64,000 bases of DNA, taken from the NCBI GenBank assembly GCA_043228905.1, contig JBHGNT010000006.1:15500001-15564000 (forward strand), in the 5' to 3' direction. Below are positions 1-9,818 of this stretch, in pieces (within the stretch, counting starts at the first letter, position 1; every line of letters starts with the position of its first letter). Origin of the DNA: Azolla caroliniana (Eukaryota > Polypodiophyta). The position numbers and the translations under genes are program-made. The notes beneath the pieces are model-generated. The model ran no database searches, was not told the DNA's origin, and was given only the letters and a program-made list of their open reading frames with translations.

Positions 1-1820
1 ACAAGATACGGCAACAAAACTCGACATGGGGGTCATTCGAAGAAGCTTTACGAGAGTCATATGATTACAAGAGATCGAAGGGACAAGATCGGCGAGAATT
101 CGACGAATGGGTGGCATCGGAGAAGACCCACCGAAGTGCAACACAAGCATTCCTAGAGTTCGAGCATCGTTTTGCTCGACTCTCGGAGCGAGAACAACGA
201 TTGGTGGGGGAGGATAAAGTCCTAATGTTCGTAAAATCGATCGATCGAAAAGAAAGGATGGACATCGGGATCGAACTCGAAGACGATGACGGTACGAATG
301 GTCTTACCGAAGATTGGGCCGAAGTCCAAAGGGTATGCCGGAGACATGATGAGAGGAAGATGAGAATCTTGTCAACGACATGGCCGATGAAGGATGGTCG
401 ATTGAAGACAAACGATGGATCCGATATGAAGGCCGAAATACAACATGATGGTGCGACGGAAGAGGGTGTAAAACAAGCTACCCTCTTGTCTTGCGAAAGA
501 ACGACGGCGAAGGATAAGGCCGATAACCCAAGTGTAGAAGAAGATTTCGGAATACAAGTGTCCGAAACATCAGGTGAAAAAGGGGTAAGCATAATTGATG
601 TTTCCATAATTGATGCAGTGAAAGAGAGCAAGGAGGACTTGATTGAGGAGGTCACCATGAAAGATGACATCGAATTGAAGGTGGCTATGGACGAATCAAC
701 GACGGATGGCCATATCGAGACTTCCCCACCACTAATTCTAGAGACTCCGGTGGTTGCGTTCGAAAGGCAACGTGAGACCGAAGAGACGGAAGGTGGCGGA
801 GAGAAAACAAAGGTCAAAGCCGATGCATACGAAGGAGAGATAGCCAAGGAGGTGGCTATGGGTGAAACAACGGAGGACGATAATACCGTGGATTCCTGTC
901 CACTAGTTCTAGAGACTTCGGCGGTTGTATTCGAGAACCAACGTGAGACCGGAGAGACAGGAGGTGGCAGCAAGAAAGGTAAAGTCGGAAGCCGGTTCGG
1001 ATGGAAGGTGATCCGGACGGGATTCCGATCCGAAAGAAAGCCGAACCGGGTGAAAGAGGATTCGACCGAAAGACGACCCGAAAGAAAGCCGAACCGAAAG
1101 GACGAGAATTCGGCCGAAAGACGACACAAACGAAAGCTAAATCGGGCGAATGAGGATTCGGCCGAAAGACGACCTGAAAGAAAGCCGACCCGAAAAGGGG
1201 TCGACTTGGTCAAAACCGATCGACCGAGTCTGACTTGGCCGAACGCGAATATGGATGGAAGCCGACCTAGCCGAAAGCCGATCAGACGAGACCGATCCGG
1301 AAAGAAGCTAATCCGACTCAACCGAAGGTTGGACCGGTCGAGGCTGGTGAGAACGAGGAAAAGAAAGCCAACCGAAACCGAAACCGATAGATCGAAACCG
1401 GGCCGGAAGGAGACCGACTCAATCGAAACCGAACAACCGATTCCGATTCGGCCGAATACGAATCCGATCGGAAGCCGATCAAACCGAAAGTTGATCGGAC
1501 GAGAGCGATCCGGAAAAAAGTCAAGGTTGATGAAGACAAGAAAGAGGCCAGTAAAAGACACTACCACGAATGACAAGGGCCAAGAATATGACGAGAGAGA
1601 ACAAAGAATATGGTGGATCGGATGGCGACAATGGTTCGGGTGGAAAGAATGGGTCTACTCAAAATGGAGAGACAAAGTTGACATAGCGGGACAAACGGAG
1701 GATGAAGGGGAGACAACGAGCATCGGCAACTTCGGCACATACCGGAGGATGTGCGGGTTCGGAGGGAGCGAGTGTCGTAGTGTATTTCGTACACTACGTG
1801 AAAAAGTAAAAATAATATAA
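1..1820 (+). CDS. Gag-like protein of TR-GAG unit 1 (5' end outside window)
   Basis: Open in the frame beginning at base 3 and ending with a stop 48 bp inside the LTR. It equals residues from about 87 onward of the complete copies at 2596 and 5447. The first part holds the retrotransposon Gag fold (FDEW, FEHRFARLSE, LMFVKSID and WAEVQRVCRRHDER), which should form the particle with a partner element's proteins. The acidic middle is followed by a very basic C-terminal half with 16-residue repeats (ERKPNR...ERRP) and a Trp-rich tail. There is no CCHC knuckle. Partial only because of the window edge. Confidence 0.8.
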   Translation, partial: KIRQQNSTWGSFEEALRESYDYKRSKGQDRREFDEWVASEKTHRSATQAFLEFEHRFARLSEREQRLVGEDKVLMFVKSIDRKERMDIGIELEDDDGTNGLTEDWAEVQRVCRRHDERKMRILSTTWPMKDGRLKTNDGSDMKAEIQHDGATEEGVKQATLLSCERTTAKDKADNPSVEEDFGIQVSETSGEKGVSIIDVSIIDAVKESKEDLIEEVTMKDDIELKVAMDESTTDGHIETSPPLILETPVVAFERQRETEETEGGGEKTKVKADAYEGEIAKEVAMGETTEDDNTVDSCPLVLETSAVVFENQRETGETGGGSKKGKVGSRFGWKVIRTGFRSERKPNRVKEDSTERRPERKPNRKDENSAERRHKRKLNRANEDSAERRPERKPTRKGVDLVKTDRPSLTWPNANMDGSRPSRKPIRRDRSGKKLIRLNRRLDRSRLVRTRKRKPTETETDRSKPGRKETDSIETEQPIPIRPNTNPIGSRSNRKLIGRERSGKKSRLMKTRKRPVKDTTTNDKGQEYDEREQRIWWIGWRQWFGWKEWVYSKWRDKVDIAGQTEDEGETTSIGNFGTYRRMCGFGGSECRSVFRTLREKVKII

Positions 1821-2557
1821 CCGATTTAATTACATATAAATAAATAAAATAATATATCAAAATATTTATCACGTGCATAGGGCAAGATTCGAACCCTATA
1901 CCTCCACGTAGCCAAACCTCAACTTTACCATTATGCTACCTTATCTTTAGTGTTCTATAAATAGATTTAATAACTATAAGTCCTTTATTTGCGCCTACCT
2001 TTATTAAAAGGTAAATCATGTATTTTTAGAGTGCGTGAATATTTTATAGAAAAACGCAAGCAACTAAAAAGTGACTCATGCACATCTAGCGTGCATGAGC
2101 ACTATATTTAGCAAATAAAAGCAAGGATTAGAAAAGCATCACATGCACATTTAGTGTGCATGAACATATTAGAAAAAGCATGTAGTTATGCTTAGTCTCT
2201 CCCATCACTACATAAGGATGGGGAGCACAATGTAATAGGCGTGTGAAATATTTGGAAATTGGATATATTTCCGAAAACACCAACCGATTAATATAATCGT
2301 GGGATTCACGAAAATAATATAATCTATACTTGTGGGATTCACAAGTTTCTTATATCTTTCTTTCAATCTAAATACATATTTTATCTAAATATTGATTAAT
2401 CGAATACAATACACTCGTGGGATTCACGAAATTTCTATCTCTCTTTCTAATAATCTATTCATTACTAGCTTCATCTCATATTCTTCTTTCTCCTAGTCCA
2501 AAACCTCGGCGGTTCCCACCCGACACACGCAACGATTCGGAGCCGAAAGGCACGACA
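1773..2557 (+). repeat. LTR 1 of TR-GAG array
   Basis: A 785-bp LTR beginning TGTCGTAGTG and ending GGCACGACA, repeated at 4624 and 7475. The purine-rich GGAGGGAGCGAG just upstream (1760-1772) is the likely polypurine tract. The U3 part is AT-rich with several near-identical short repeats (GTGGGATTCAC, three times). A tRNA-like block lies at about 1878-1942 on the minus strand. Confidence 0.88.
1878..1942 (-). other. tRNA-like A-box/B-box block inside TR-GAG LTR
   Basis: Read on the minus strand, GGTAGCATAATGGTAAAG resembles a Pol III A box (1923-1940) and GGGTTCGAATC is a near-perfect B box (1886-1896), with tRNA-like spacing. The stems do not fold into a good cloverleaf, so this is not a functional tRNA. 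Copies are present in the other two LTRs (about 4729-4793 and 7580-7644). A block with the same 11-base B box, in the same orientation, occurs in the unrelated Ty3 LTR at 17404. It may be a tRNA or SINE remnant. Confidence 0.45.
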
Positions 2558-2560
2558 CAG

Positions 2561-2577
2561 TTGGTGAACCCGACGTG
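2561..2577 (+). other. Primer binding site, TR-GAG unit 2
   Basis: TTGGTGAACCCGACGTG starts three bases after the LTR end and begins TTGG as expected for complementarity to a tRNA CCA end. I could not assign the tRNA. The same site is at 5412-5428. Element D carries the same PBS with one difference (54442-54458, minus strand). Confidence 0.75.
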
Positions 2578-2595
2578 AAGGCGGGTGGCAAGGAG

Positions 2596-4671
2596 ATGGA
2601 GAATCAACAAGAGGCGATGAGCATAACGATGATGATGATGTTCGAACGGATGCTACAAGAACAACGAGCGATGTCGGAGATCACGGCAGTAGTAAAGCGG
2701 CTCGTACAACGAAACGGACAATTCAACGGAAACAATGTGTCACGCTATTTACATGACTACAAGGCGGAGATGATACGATGTGGGATACCGGAAGGATTGC
2801 AAGTGACATCCTTCAGTCGGGTAGCCACGGATGAGCTACAAGAGAGAATCCACAAGATACGGCAACAAAACTCGACATGGGGGTCATTCGAAGAAGCTTT
2901 ACGAGAGTCATATGATTACAAGAGATCGAAGGGACAAGATCGGCGAGAATTCGACGAATGGGTGGCATCGGAGAAGACCCACCGAAGTGCAACACAAGCA
3001 TTCCTAGAGTTCGAGCATCGTTTTGCTCGACTCTCGGAGCGAGAACAACGATTGGTGGGGGAGGATAAAGTCCTAATGTTCGTAAAATCGATCGATCGAA
3101 AAGAAAGGATGGACATCGGGATCGAACTCGAAGACGATGACGGTACGAATGGTCTTACCGAAGATTGGGCCGAAGTCCAAAGGGTATGCCGGAGACATGA
3201 TGAGAGGAAGATGAGAATCTTGTCAACGACATGGCCGATGAAGGATGGTCGATTGAAGACAAACGATGGATCCGATATGAAGGCCGAAATACAACATGAT
3301 GGTGCGACGGAAGAGGGTGTAAAACAAGCTACCCTCTTGTCTTGCGAAAGAACGACGGCGAAGGATAAGGCCGATAACCCAAGTGTAGAAGAAGATTTCG
3401 GAATACAAGTGTCCAAAACATCAGGTGAAAAAGGGGTAAGCATAATTGATGTTTCCATAATTGATGCAGTGAAAGAGAGCAAGGAGGACTTGATTGAGGA
3501 GGTCACCATGAAAGATGACATCGAATTGAAGGTGGCTATGGACGAATCAACGACCGATGGCCATATCGAGACTTCCCCACCACTAATTCTAGAGACTCCG
3601 GTGGTTGCGTTCGAAAGGCAACGTGAGACCGAAGAGACGGAAGGTGGCGGAGAGAAAACAAAGGTCAAAGCCGATGCATACGAAGGAGAGATAGCCAAGG
3701 AGGTGGCTATGGGTGAAACAACGGAGGACGATAATACCGTGGATTCCTGTCCACTAGTTCTAGAGACTTCGGCGGTTGTATTCGAGAACCAACGTGAGAC
3801 CGGAGAGACAGGAGGTGGCAGCAAGAAAGGTAAAGTCGGAAGCCGGTTCGGATGGAAGGTGATCCGGACGGGATTCCGATCCGAAAGAAAGCCGAACCGG
3901 GTGAAAGAGGATTCGACCGAAAGACGACCCGAAAGAAAGCCGAACCGAAAGGACGAGAATTCGGCCGAAAGACGACACAAACGAAAGCTAAATCGGGCGA
4001 ATGAGGATTCGGCCGAAAGACGACCTGAAAGAAAGCCGACCCGAAAAGGGGTCGACTTGGTCAAAACCGATCGACCGAGTCTGACTTGGCCGAACGCGAA
4101 TATGGATGGAAGCCGACCTAGCCGAAAGCCGATCAGACGAGACCGATCCGGAAAGAAGCTAATCCGACTCAACCGAAGGTTGGACCGGTCGAGGCTGGTG
4201 AGAACGAGGAAAAGAAAGCCAACCGAAACCGAAACCGATAGATCGAAACCGGGCCGGAAGGAGACCGACTCAATCGAAACCGAACAACCGATTCCGATTC
4301 GGCCGAATACGAATCCGATCGGAAGCCGATCAAACCGAAAGTTGATCGGACGAGAGCGATCCGGAAAAAAGTCAAGGTTGATGAAGACAAGAAAGAGGCC
4401 AGTAAAAGACACTACCACGAATGACAAGGGCCAAGAATATGACGAGAGAGAACAAAGAATATGGTGGATCGGATGGCGACAATGGTTCGGGTGGAAAGAA
4501 TGGGTCTACTCAAAATGGAGAGACAAAGTTGACATAGCGGGACAAACGGAGGATGAAGGGGAGACAACGAGCATCGGCAACTTCGGCACATACCGGAGGA
4601 TGTGCGGGTTCGGAGGGAGCGAGTGTCGTAGTGTATTTCGTACACTACGTGAAAAAGTAAAAATAATATAA
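2596..4671 (+). CDS. Gag-like protein, TR-GAG unit 2 (complete)
   Basis: A 691-residue protein. I chose ATG 2596 because the upstream in-frame GTG at 2575 overlaps the primer binding site. Residues about 1-200 are the Gag-like domain, clearly related to the Gag of element D (shared FEHRFARLS / FEERFARLS and LMFVKSID / LLFVKSVD blocks, and a YLHDYKAEM / YLASY-AEM block). Residues about 200-400 are acidic. Residues about 420-660 are Arg/Lys-rich with 16-residue repeats and a second longer repeat (GSRxxRKxIxRxRSGKK, twice). The end is Trp-rich. No CCHC knuckle is present, so the basic repeats may supply RNA binding (inference). The ORF ends 48 bp inside the LTR. This copy has Lys where the others have Glu in VS(K/E)TSGE. 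Confidence 0.85.
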   Translation: MENQQEAMSITMMMMFERMLQEQRAMSEITAVVKRLVQRNGQFNGNNVSRYLHDYKAEMIRCGIPEGLQVTSFSRVATDELQERIHKIRQQNSTWGSFEEALRESYDYKRSKGQDRREFDEWVASEKTHRSATQAFLEFEHRFARLSEREQRLVGEDKVLMFVKSIDRKERMDIGIELEDDDGTNGLTEDWAEVQRVCRRHDERKMRILSTTWPMKDGRLKTNDGSDMKAEIQHDGATEEGVKQATLLSCERTTAKDKADNPSVEEDFGIQVSKTSGEKGVSIIDVSIIDAVKESKEDLIEEVTMKDDIELKVAMDESTTDGHIETSPPLILETPVVAFERQRETEETEGGGEKTKVKADAYEGEIAKEVAMGETTEDDNTVDSCPLVLETSAVVFENQRETGETGGGSKKGKVGSRFGWKVIRTGFRSERKPNRVKEDSTERRPERKPNRKDENSAERRHKRKLNRANEDSAERRPERKPTRKGVDLVKTDRPSLTWPNANMDGSRPSRKPIRRDRSGKKLIRLNRRLDRSRLVRTRKRKPTETETDRSKPGRKETDSIETEQPIPIRPNTNPIGSRSNRKLIGRERSGKKSRLMKTRKRPVKDTTTNDKGQEYDEREQRIWWIGWRQWFGWKEWVYSKWRDKVDIAGQTEDEGETTSIGNFGTYRRMCGFGGSECRSVFRTLREKVKII

Positions 4672-5408
4672 CCGATTTAATTACATATAAATAAATAAAA
4701 TAATATATCAAAATATTTATCACGTGCATAGGGCAAGATTCGAACCCTATACCTCCACGTAGCCAAACCTCAACTTTACCATTATGCTACCTTATCTTTA
4801 GTGTTCTATAAATAGATTTAATAACTATAAGTCCTTTATTTGCGCCTACCTTTATTAAAAGGTAAATCATGTATTTTTAGAGTGCGTGAATATTTTATAG
4901 AAAAACGCAAGCAACTAAAAAGTGACTCATGCACATCTAGCGTGCATGAGCACTATATTTAGCAAATAAAAGCAAGGATTAGAAAAGCATCACATGCACA
5001 TTTAGTGTGCATGAACATATTAGAAAAAGCATGTAGTTATGCTTAGTCTCTCCCATCACTACATAAGGATGGGGAGCACAATGTAATAGGCGTGTGAAAT
5101 ATTTGGAAATTGGATATATTTCCGAAAACACCAACCGATTAATATAATCGTGGGATTCACGAAAATAATATAATCTATACTTGTGGGATTCACAAGTTTC
5201 TTATATCTTTCTTTCAATCTAAATACATATTTTATCTAAATATTGATTAATCGAATACAATACACTCGTGGGATTCACGAAATTTCTATCTCTCTTTCTA
5301 ATAATCTATTCATTACTAGCTTCATCTCATATTCTTCTTTCTCCTAGTCCAAAACCTCGGCGGTTCCCACCCGACACACGCAACGATTCGGAGCCGAAAG
5401 GCACGACA
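4624..5408 (+). repeat. LTR 2 of TR-GAG array
   Basis: 785 bp, essentially identical to the LTR at 1773, shared between units 2 and 3. Same TGTCGT...CGACA termini, tRNA-like block and GTGGGATTCAC repeats. Confidence 0.88.
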
Positions 5409-5411
5409 CAG

Positions 5412-5428
5412 TTGGTGAACCCGACGTG
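5412..5428 (+). other. Primer binding site, TR-GAG unit 3
   Basis: Same 17-base site as at 2561, three bases after the LTR end. Confidence 0.75.
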
Positions 5429-5446
5429 AAGGCGGGTGGCAAGGAG

Positions 5447-7522
5447 ATGGAGAATCAACAAGAGGCGATGAGCATAACGATGATGATGATGTTCGAACGG
5501 ATGCTACAAGAACAACGAGCGATGTCGGAGATCACGGCAGTAGTAAAGCGGCTCGTACAACGAAACGGACAATTCAACGGAAACAATGTGTCACGCTATT
5601 TACATGACTACAAGGCGGAGATGATACGATGTGGGATACCGGAAGGATTGCAAGTGACATCCTTCAGTCGGGTAGCCACGGATGAGCTACAAGAGAGAAT
5701 CCACAAGATACGGCAACAAAACTCGACATGGGGGTCATTCGAAGAAGCTTTACGAGAGTCATATGATTACAAGAGATCGAAGGGACAAGATCGGCGAGAA
5801 TTCGACGAATGGGTGGCATCGGAGAAGACCCACCGAAGTGCAACACAAGCATTCCTAGAGTTCGAGCATCGTTTTGCTCGACTCTCGGAGCGAGAACAAC
5901 GATTGGTGGGGGAGGATAAAGTCCTAATGTTCGTAAAATCGATCGATCGAAAAGAAAGGATGGACATCGGGATCGAACTCGAAGACGATGACGGTACGAA
6001 TGGTCTTACCGAAGATTGGGCCGAAGTCCAAAGGGTATGCCGGAGACATGATGAGAGGAAGATGAGAATCTTGTCAACGACATGGCCGATGAAGGATGGT
6101 CGATTGAAGACAAACGATGGATCCGATATGAAGGCCGAAATACAACATGATGGTGCGACGGAAGAGGGTGTAAAACAAGCTACCCTCTTGTCTTGCGAAA
6201 GAACGACGGCGAAGGATAAGGCCGATAACCCAAGTGTAGAAGAAGATTTCGGAATACAAGTGTCCGAAACATCAGGTGAAAAAGGGGTAAGCATAATTGA
6301 TGTTTCCATAATTGATGCAGTGAAAGAGAGCAAGGAGGACTTGATTGAGGAGGTCACCATGAAAGATGACATCGAATTGAAGGTGGCTATGGACGAATCA
6401 ACGACGGATGGCCATATCGAGACTTCCCCACCACTAATTCTAGAGACTCCGGTGGTTGCGTTCGAAAGGCAACGTGAGACCGAAGAGACGGAAGGTGGCG
6501 GAGAGAAAACAAAGGTCAAAGCCGATGCATACGAAGGAGAGATAGCCAAGGAGGTGGCTATGGGTGAAACAACGGAGGACGATAATACCGTGGATTCCTG
6601 TCCACTAGTTCTAGAGACTTCGGCGGTTGTATTCGAGAACCAACGTGAGACCGGAGAGATAGGAGGTGGCAGCAAGAAAGGTAAAGTCGGAAGCCGGTTC
6701 GGATGGAAGGTGATCCGGACGGGATTCCGATCCGAAAGAAAGCCGAACCGGGTGAAAGAGGATTCGACCGAAAGACGACCCGAAAGAAAGCCGAACCGAA
6801 AGGACGAGAATTCGGCCGAAAGACGACACAAACGAAAGCTAAATCGGGCGAATGAGGATTCGGCCGAAAGACGACCTGAAAGAAAGCCGACCCGAAAAGG
6901 GGTCGACTTGGTCAAAACCGATCGACCGAGTCTGACTTGGCCGAACGCGAATATGGATGGAAGCCGACCTAGCCGAAAGCCGATCAGACGAGACCGATCC
7001 GGAAAGAAGCTAATCCGACTCAACCGAAGGTTGGACCGGTCGAGGCTGGTGAGAACGAGGAAAAGAAAGCCAACCGAAACCGAAACCGATAGATCGAAAC
7101 CGGGCCGGAAGGAGACCGACTCAATCGAAACCGAACAACCGATTCCGATTCGGCCGAATACGAATCCGATCGGAAGCCGATCAAACCGAAAGTTGATCGG
7201 ACGAGAGCGATCCGGAAAAAAGTCAAGGTTGATGAAGACAAGAAAGAGGCCAGTAAAAGACACTACCACGAATGACAAGGGCCAAGAATATGACGAGAGA
7301 GAACAAAGAATATGGTGGATCGGATGGCGACAATGGTTCGGGTGGAAAGAATGGGTCTACTCAAAATGGAGAGACAAAGTTGACATAGCGGGACAAACGG
7401 AGGATGAAGGGGAGACAACGAGCATCGGCAACTTCGGCACATACCGGAGGATGTGCGGGTTCGGAGGGAGCGAGTGTCGTAGTGTATTTCGTACACTACG
7501 TGAAAAAGTAAAAATAATATAA
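5447..7522 (+). CDS. Gag-like protein, TR-GAG unit 3 (complete)
   Basis: 691 residues, the same architecture as the copy at 2596: N-terminal Gag-like domain, acidic middle, basic 16-residue repeats, Trp-rich C-terminus, stop inside the following LTR. It differs by a Thr-to-Ile change in GE(T/I)GGG and by the Glu in VSETSGE. That three copies stay open with so few changes shows recent amplification; it does not by itself prove selection. Confidence 0.85.
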   Translation: MENQQEAMSITMMMMFERMLQEQRAMSEITAVVKRLVQRNGQFNGNNVSRYLHDYKAEMIRCGIPEGLQVTSFSRVATDELQERIHKIRQQNSTWGSFEEALRESYDYKRSKGQDRREFDEWVASEKTHRSATQAFLEFEHRFARLSEREQRLVGEDKVLMFVKSIDRKERMDIGIELEDDDGTNGLTEDWAEVQRVCRRHDERKMRILSTTWPMKDGRLKTNDGSDMKAEIQHDGATEEGVKQATLLSCERTTAKDKADNPSVEEDFGIQVSETSGEKGVSIIDVSIIDAVKESKEDLIEEVTMKDDIELKVAMDESTTDGHIETSPPLILETPVVAFERQRETEETEGGGEKTKVKADAYEGEIAKEVAMGETTEDDNTVDSCPLVLETSAVVFENQRETGEIGGGSKKGKVGSRFGWKVIRTGFRSERKPNRVKEDSTERRPERKPNRKDENSAERRHKRKLNRANEDSAERRPERKPTRKGVDLVKTDRPSLTWPNANMDGSRPSRKPIRRDRSGKKLIRLNRRLDRSRLVRTRKRKPTETETDRSKPGRKETDSIETEQPIPIRPNTNPIGSRSNRKLIGRERSGKKSRLMKTRKRPVKDTTTNDKGQEYDEREQRIWWIGWRQWFGWKEWVYSKWRDKVDIAGQTEDEGETTSIGNFGTYRRMCGFGGSECRSVFRTLREKVKII

Positions 7523-8259
7523 CCGATTTAATTACATATAAATAAATAAAATAATATATCAAAATATTTATCACGTGCATAGGGCAAGATTCGAACCCTA
7601 TACCTCCACGTAGCCAAACCTCAACTTTACCATTATGCTACCTTATCTTTAGTGTTCTATAAATAGATTTAATAACTATAAGTCCTTTATTTGCGCCTAC
7701 CTTTATTAAAAGGTAAATCATGTATTTTTAGAGTGCGTGAATATTTTATAGAAAAACGCAAGCAACTAAAAAGTGACTCATGCACATCTAGCGTGCATGA
7801 GCACTATATTTAGCAAATAAAAGCAAGGATTAGAAAAGCATCACATGCACATTTAGTGTGCATGAACATATTAGAAAAAGCATGTAGTTATGCTTAGTCT
7901 CTCCCATCACTACATAAGGATGGGGAGCACAATGTAATAGGCGTGTGAAATATTTGGAAATTGGATATATTTCCGAAAACACCAACCGATTAATATAATC
8001 GTGGGATTCACGAAAATAATATAATCTATACTTGTGGGATTCACAAGTTTCTTATATCTTTCTTTCAATCTAAATACATATTTTATCTAAATATTGATTA
8101 ATCGAATACAATACACTCGTGGGATTCACGAAATTTCTATCTCTCTTTCTAATAATCTATTCATTACTAGCTTCATCTCATATTCTTCTTTCTCCTAGTC
8201 CAAAACCTCGGCGGTTCCCACCCGACACACGCAACGATCCGGAGCCGAAAGGCACGACA
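7475..8259 (+). repeat. LTR 3 of TR-GAG array (right border)
   Basis: 785 bp, complete to its terminal ACA at 8259, with one visible difference near the end (GATCCGG for GATTCGG). It is followed after one base by a truncated chromovirus LTR instead of a PBS, so the array ends here. Confidence 0.85.
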
Positions 8260-8260
8260 A

Positions 8261-8584
8261 CGTTGCCACCGCATAGGCTAACACATGATTACCAAGTGTC
8301 ATGCTTGCATGAATGCCAAGTGGCGTGCTTGCATGAATGACAAATGGCGAGCATGCGTGCCTATGAGGTGGCGAGCATGCATGTATCCAAAGCATGTTAT
8401 ATAAACATATAGCGAACTATTGATGAACCAATCCGGTTCAACGCCAGTCTTCGGCGTACTCTTGTAACCCTTGTTCTCATTGCTAATACATTTTCAATAT
8501 CTTATTTCTCTCTCATTCCTCTCTTATTTTCTATTTCTCATTCTTTTCTTCACGTTAAACTTGTCTTTGGTTATGGCCCTGACA
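8261..8584 (+). repeat. 5' LTR of chromovirus, 5'-truncated
   Basis: 324 bp matching the last 324 bp of the LTR at 17364-17852. It holds the tandem GCATGC/CTTGCATGAATG block, the TATATAAACATATAG promoter-like sequence and the CT-rich end, and finishes TGACA. The first 165 bp, including the tRNA-like block, are missing. Confidence 0.85.
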
Positions 8585-8664
8585 GTTTGAACCAGAATAC
8601 CTAACCTTCTTCATTGTAATTTTTTTCTTTTCCAAGGAAGCTCTCATCCTATCTTCTCATAACC

Positions 8665-9792
8665 ATGGCAGAAGTAAGTGAACAAGAATATATGCGCGTT
8701 CTAGGTAAACTTGAACACTTGAACACCAAGTTCATGGCTTTGGAGCAAGAGAATCAAAGGCTGCTCGGGGATTTACAACAAGTGAATGGTGAGAAAGCTC
8801 AAAAACAAGGGGAATTAACTCAAAGGGTTCACCAACTTCAAGCGGCATTAATAACATTGCGACAACAAGCATTACAAGCACCGAATTCGACAAAAGAACC
8901 CAAGATAAGTCTCCCGTTGAAGTTTGATGGTACTCGATCACAATTTCGAGGATTTCTAAATCAGGTACGTCTAGTATTTCAAATGCATCCCACTTGATAT
9001 CCAATAGATTCAGCATGAGTAGGGTTGGTCGGAACTCTATTAACTGGTACAACATTGGCTTGGTTTGCGCCGTTACTTGAGAAAAAGTGCCCTATTTTGG
9101 ATAATTTTGATGAGTTTATTAAAGAGTTCCAAGCTTGTTTTGGAGATAAAGATAGCATGAGAACAACTATTAATAAGATTCGAAGGTTGCGACAAGGGGA
9201 TCACCTAGCCTCAGCCTATGCGGCTGATTTTCGCCTTCTTGCATGTGACATTCCTTGGGACGAAGAGGCATTGATGGACCAATTTCGTCACGGACTTCGT
9301 AATGATGTGAAAGACTTGCTTCTCACTTTTCATGAAGATCCAAAATCTCTTACTGAGGTGATTAGTCGAGCTGTACGATGTGACAATCGATTATTCGAGA
9401 GACGCTCTGAGCGTCAACAATGGTCTCGACCTCGATCAGAGCAGACACATGCATCGGTAACATCAATACCTACATCTGGAACTATGCATGTTCCTATATC
9501 TAGCCCAATAAGTGGTCCTACTCCAATGGAAATTGATTCTACACATCATCGAGGACCTTTAATAGAAGCTGAAAAGCAGAGACATCAGGCGAACCGCCTA
9601 TGTTTATATCGTGGTGGTCCAGGACATATAGCGATAAGTTGTCCCCATCGACCTAGGCGTCAAGTTTACCAAGTAAGTGCTAGTACTAAATTGGATCTCG
9701 ATTCTCCAAATATATCTAGCAATCTTAATAGCCCTACACCTTCAAATCGTTTTGAAGTACTTAGCCAACTAGATGAGGTGTTAAATGAGTAA
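8665..9792 (+). pseudogene. Chromovirus gag, broken
   Basis: The ATG at 8665 starts a leucine-heptad N-terminus (coiled coil, residues about 1-75) followed by the Gag domain. In-frame stops at 8995-8997 and shortly after interrupt it; the same frame then continues to 9792. The nucleic-acid-binding knuckle is damaged: the second Cys of CCHC is Arg (CLYRGGPGHIAISC). The following protease is in another frame, so at least one indel separates them. Confidence 0.8.
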
Positions 9793-9818
9793 ATCCAGCC
9801 AAAATAGGAGCCATTTGG

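Larger units (their letters stand above)
1..8259 (+). mobile_element. Tandem array of a gag-only (TR-GAG type) LTR retrotransposon
   Basis: Three head-to-tail units with a 2851-bp period; the first is cut by the window edge. Order seen: internal region, LTR (1773-2557), internal, LTR (4624-5408), internal, LTR (7475-8259). Neighbouring units share one LTR instead of each having two. Only a Gag-like protein is encoded; I see no protease, RT, RNase H or integrase, which fits the known TR-GAG class of non-autonomous elements. Units differ by only a few bases (for example at 3416, 3554 and 6660), so the array formed recently. Unequal LTR-LTR recombination is the likely mechanism. No target-site duplication can be scored because the left end is outside the window. 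Confidence 0.9.

Noticed and set aside
65-1576. Long antisense reading frames (503 codons) opposite each TR-GAG gag, at 65-1576, 2916-4427 and 5767-7278
   Set aside because: They mirror the sense repeats and codon bias (few codons whose complement is a stop). The three copies are near-identical duplicates, so they give no independent support, and there is no recognisable domain.
1878-1942. Functional tRNA genes at the GGGTTCGAATC sites (1886, 4737, 7588, 17404)
   Set aside because: The B box is good but D-arm, anticodon arm and acceptor stem do not pair; these are tRNA-like only.
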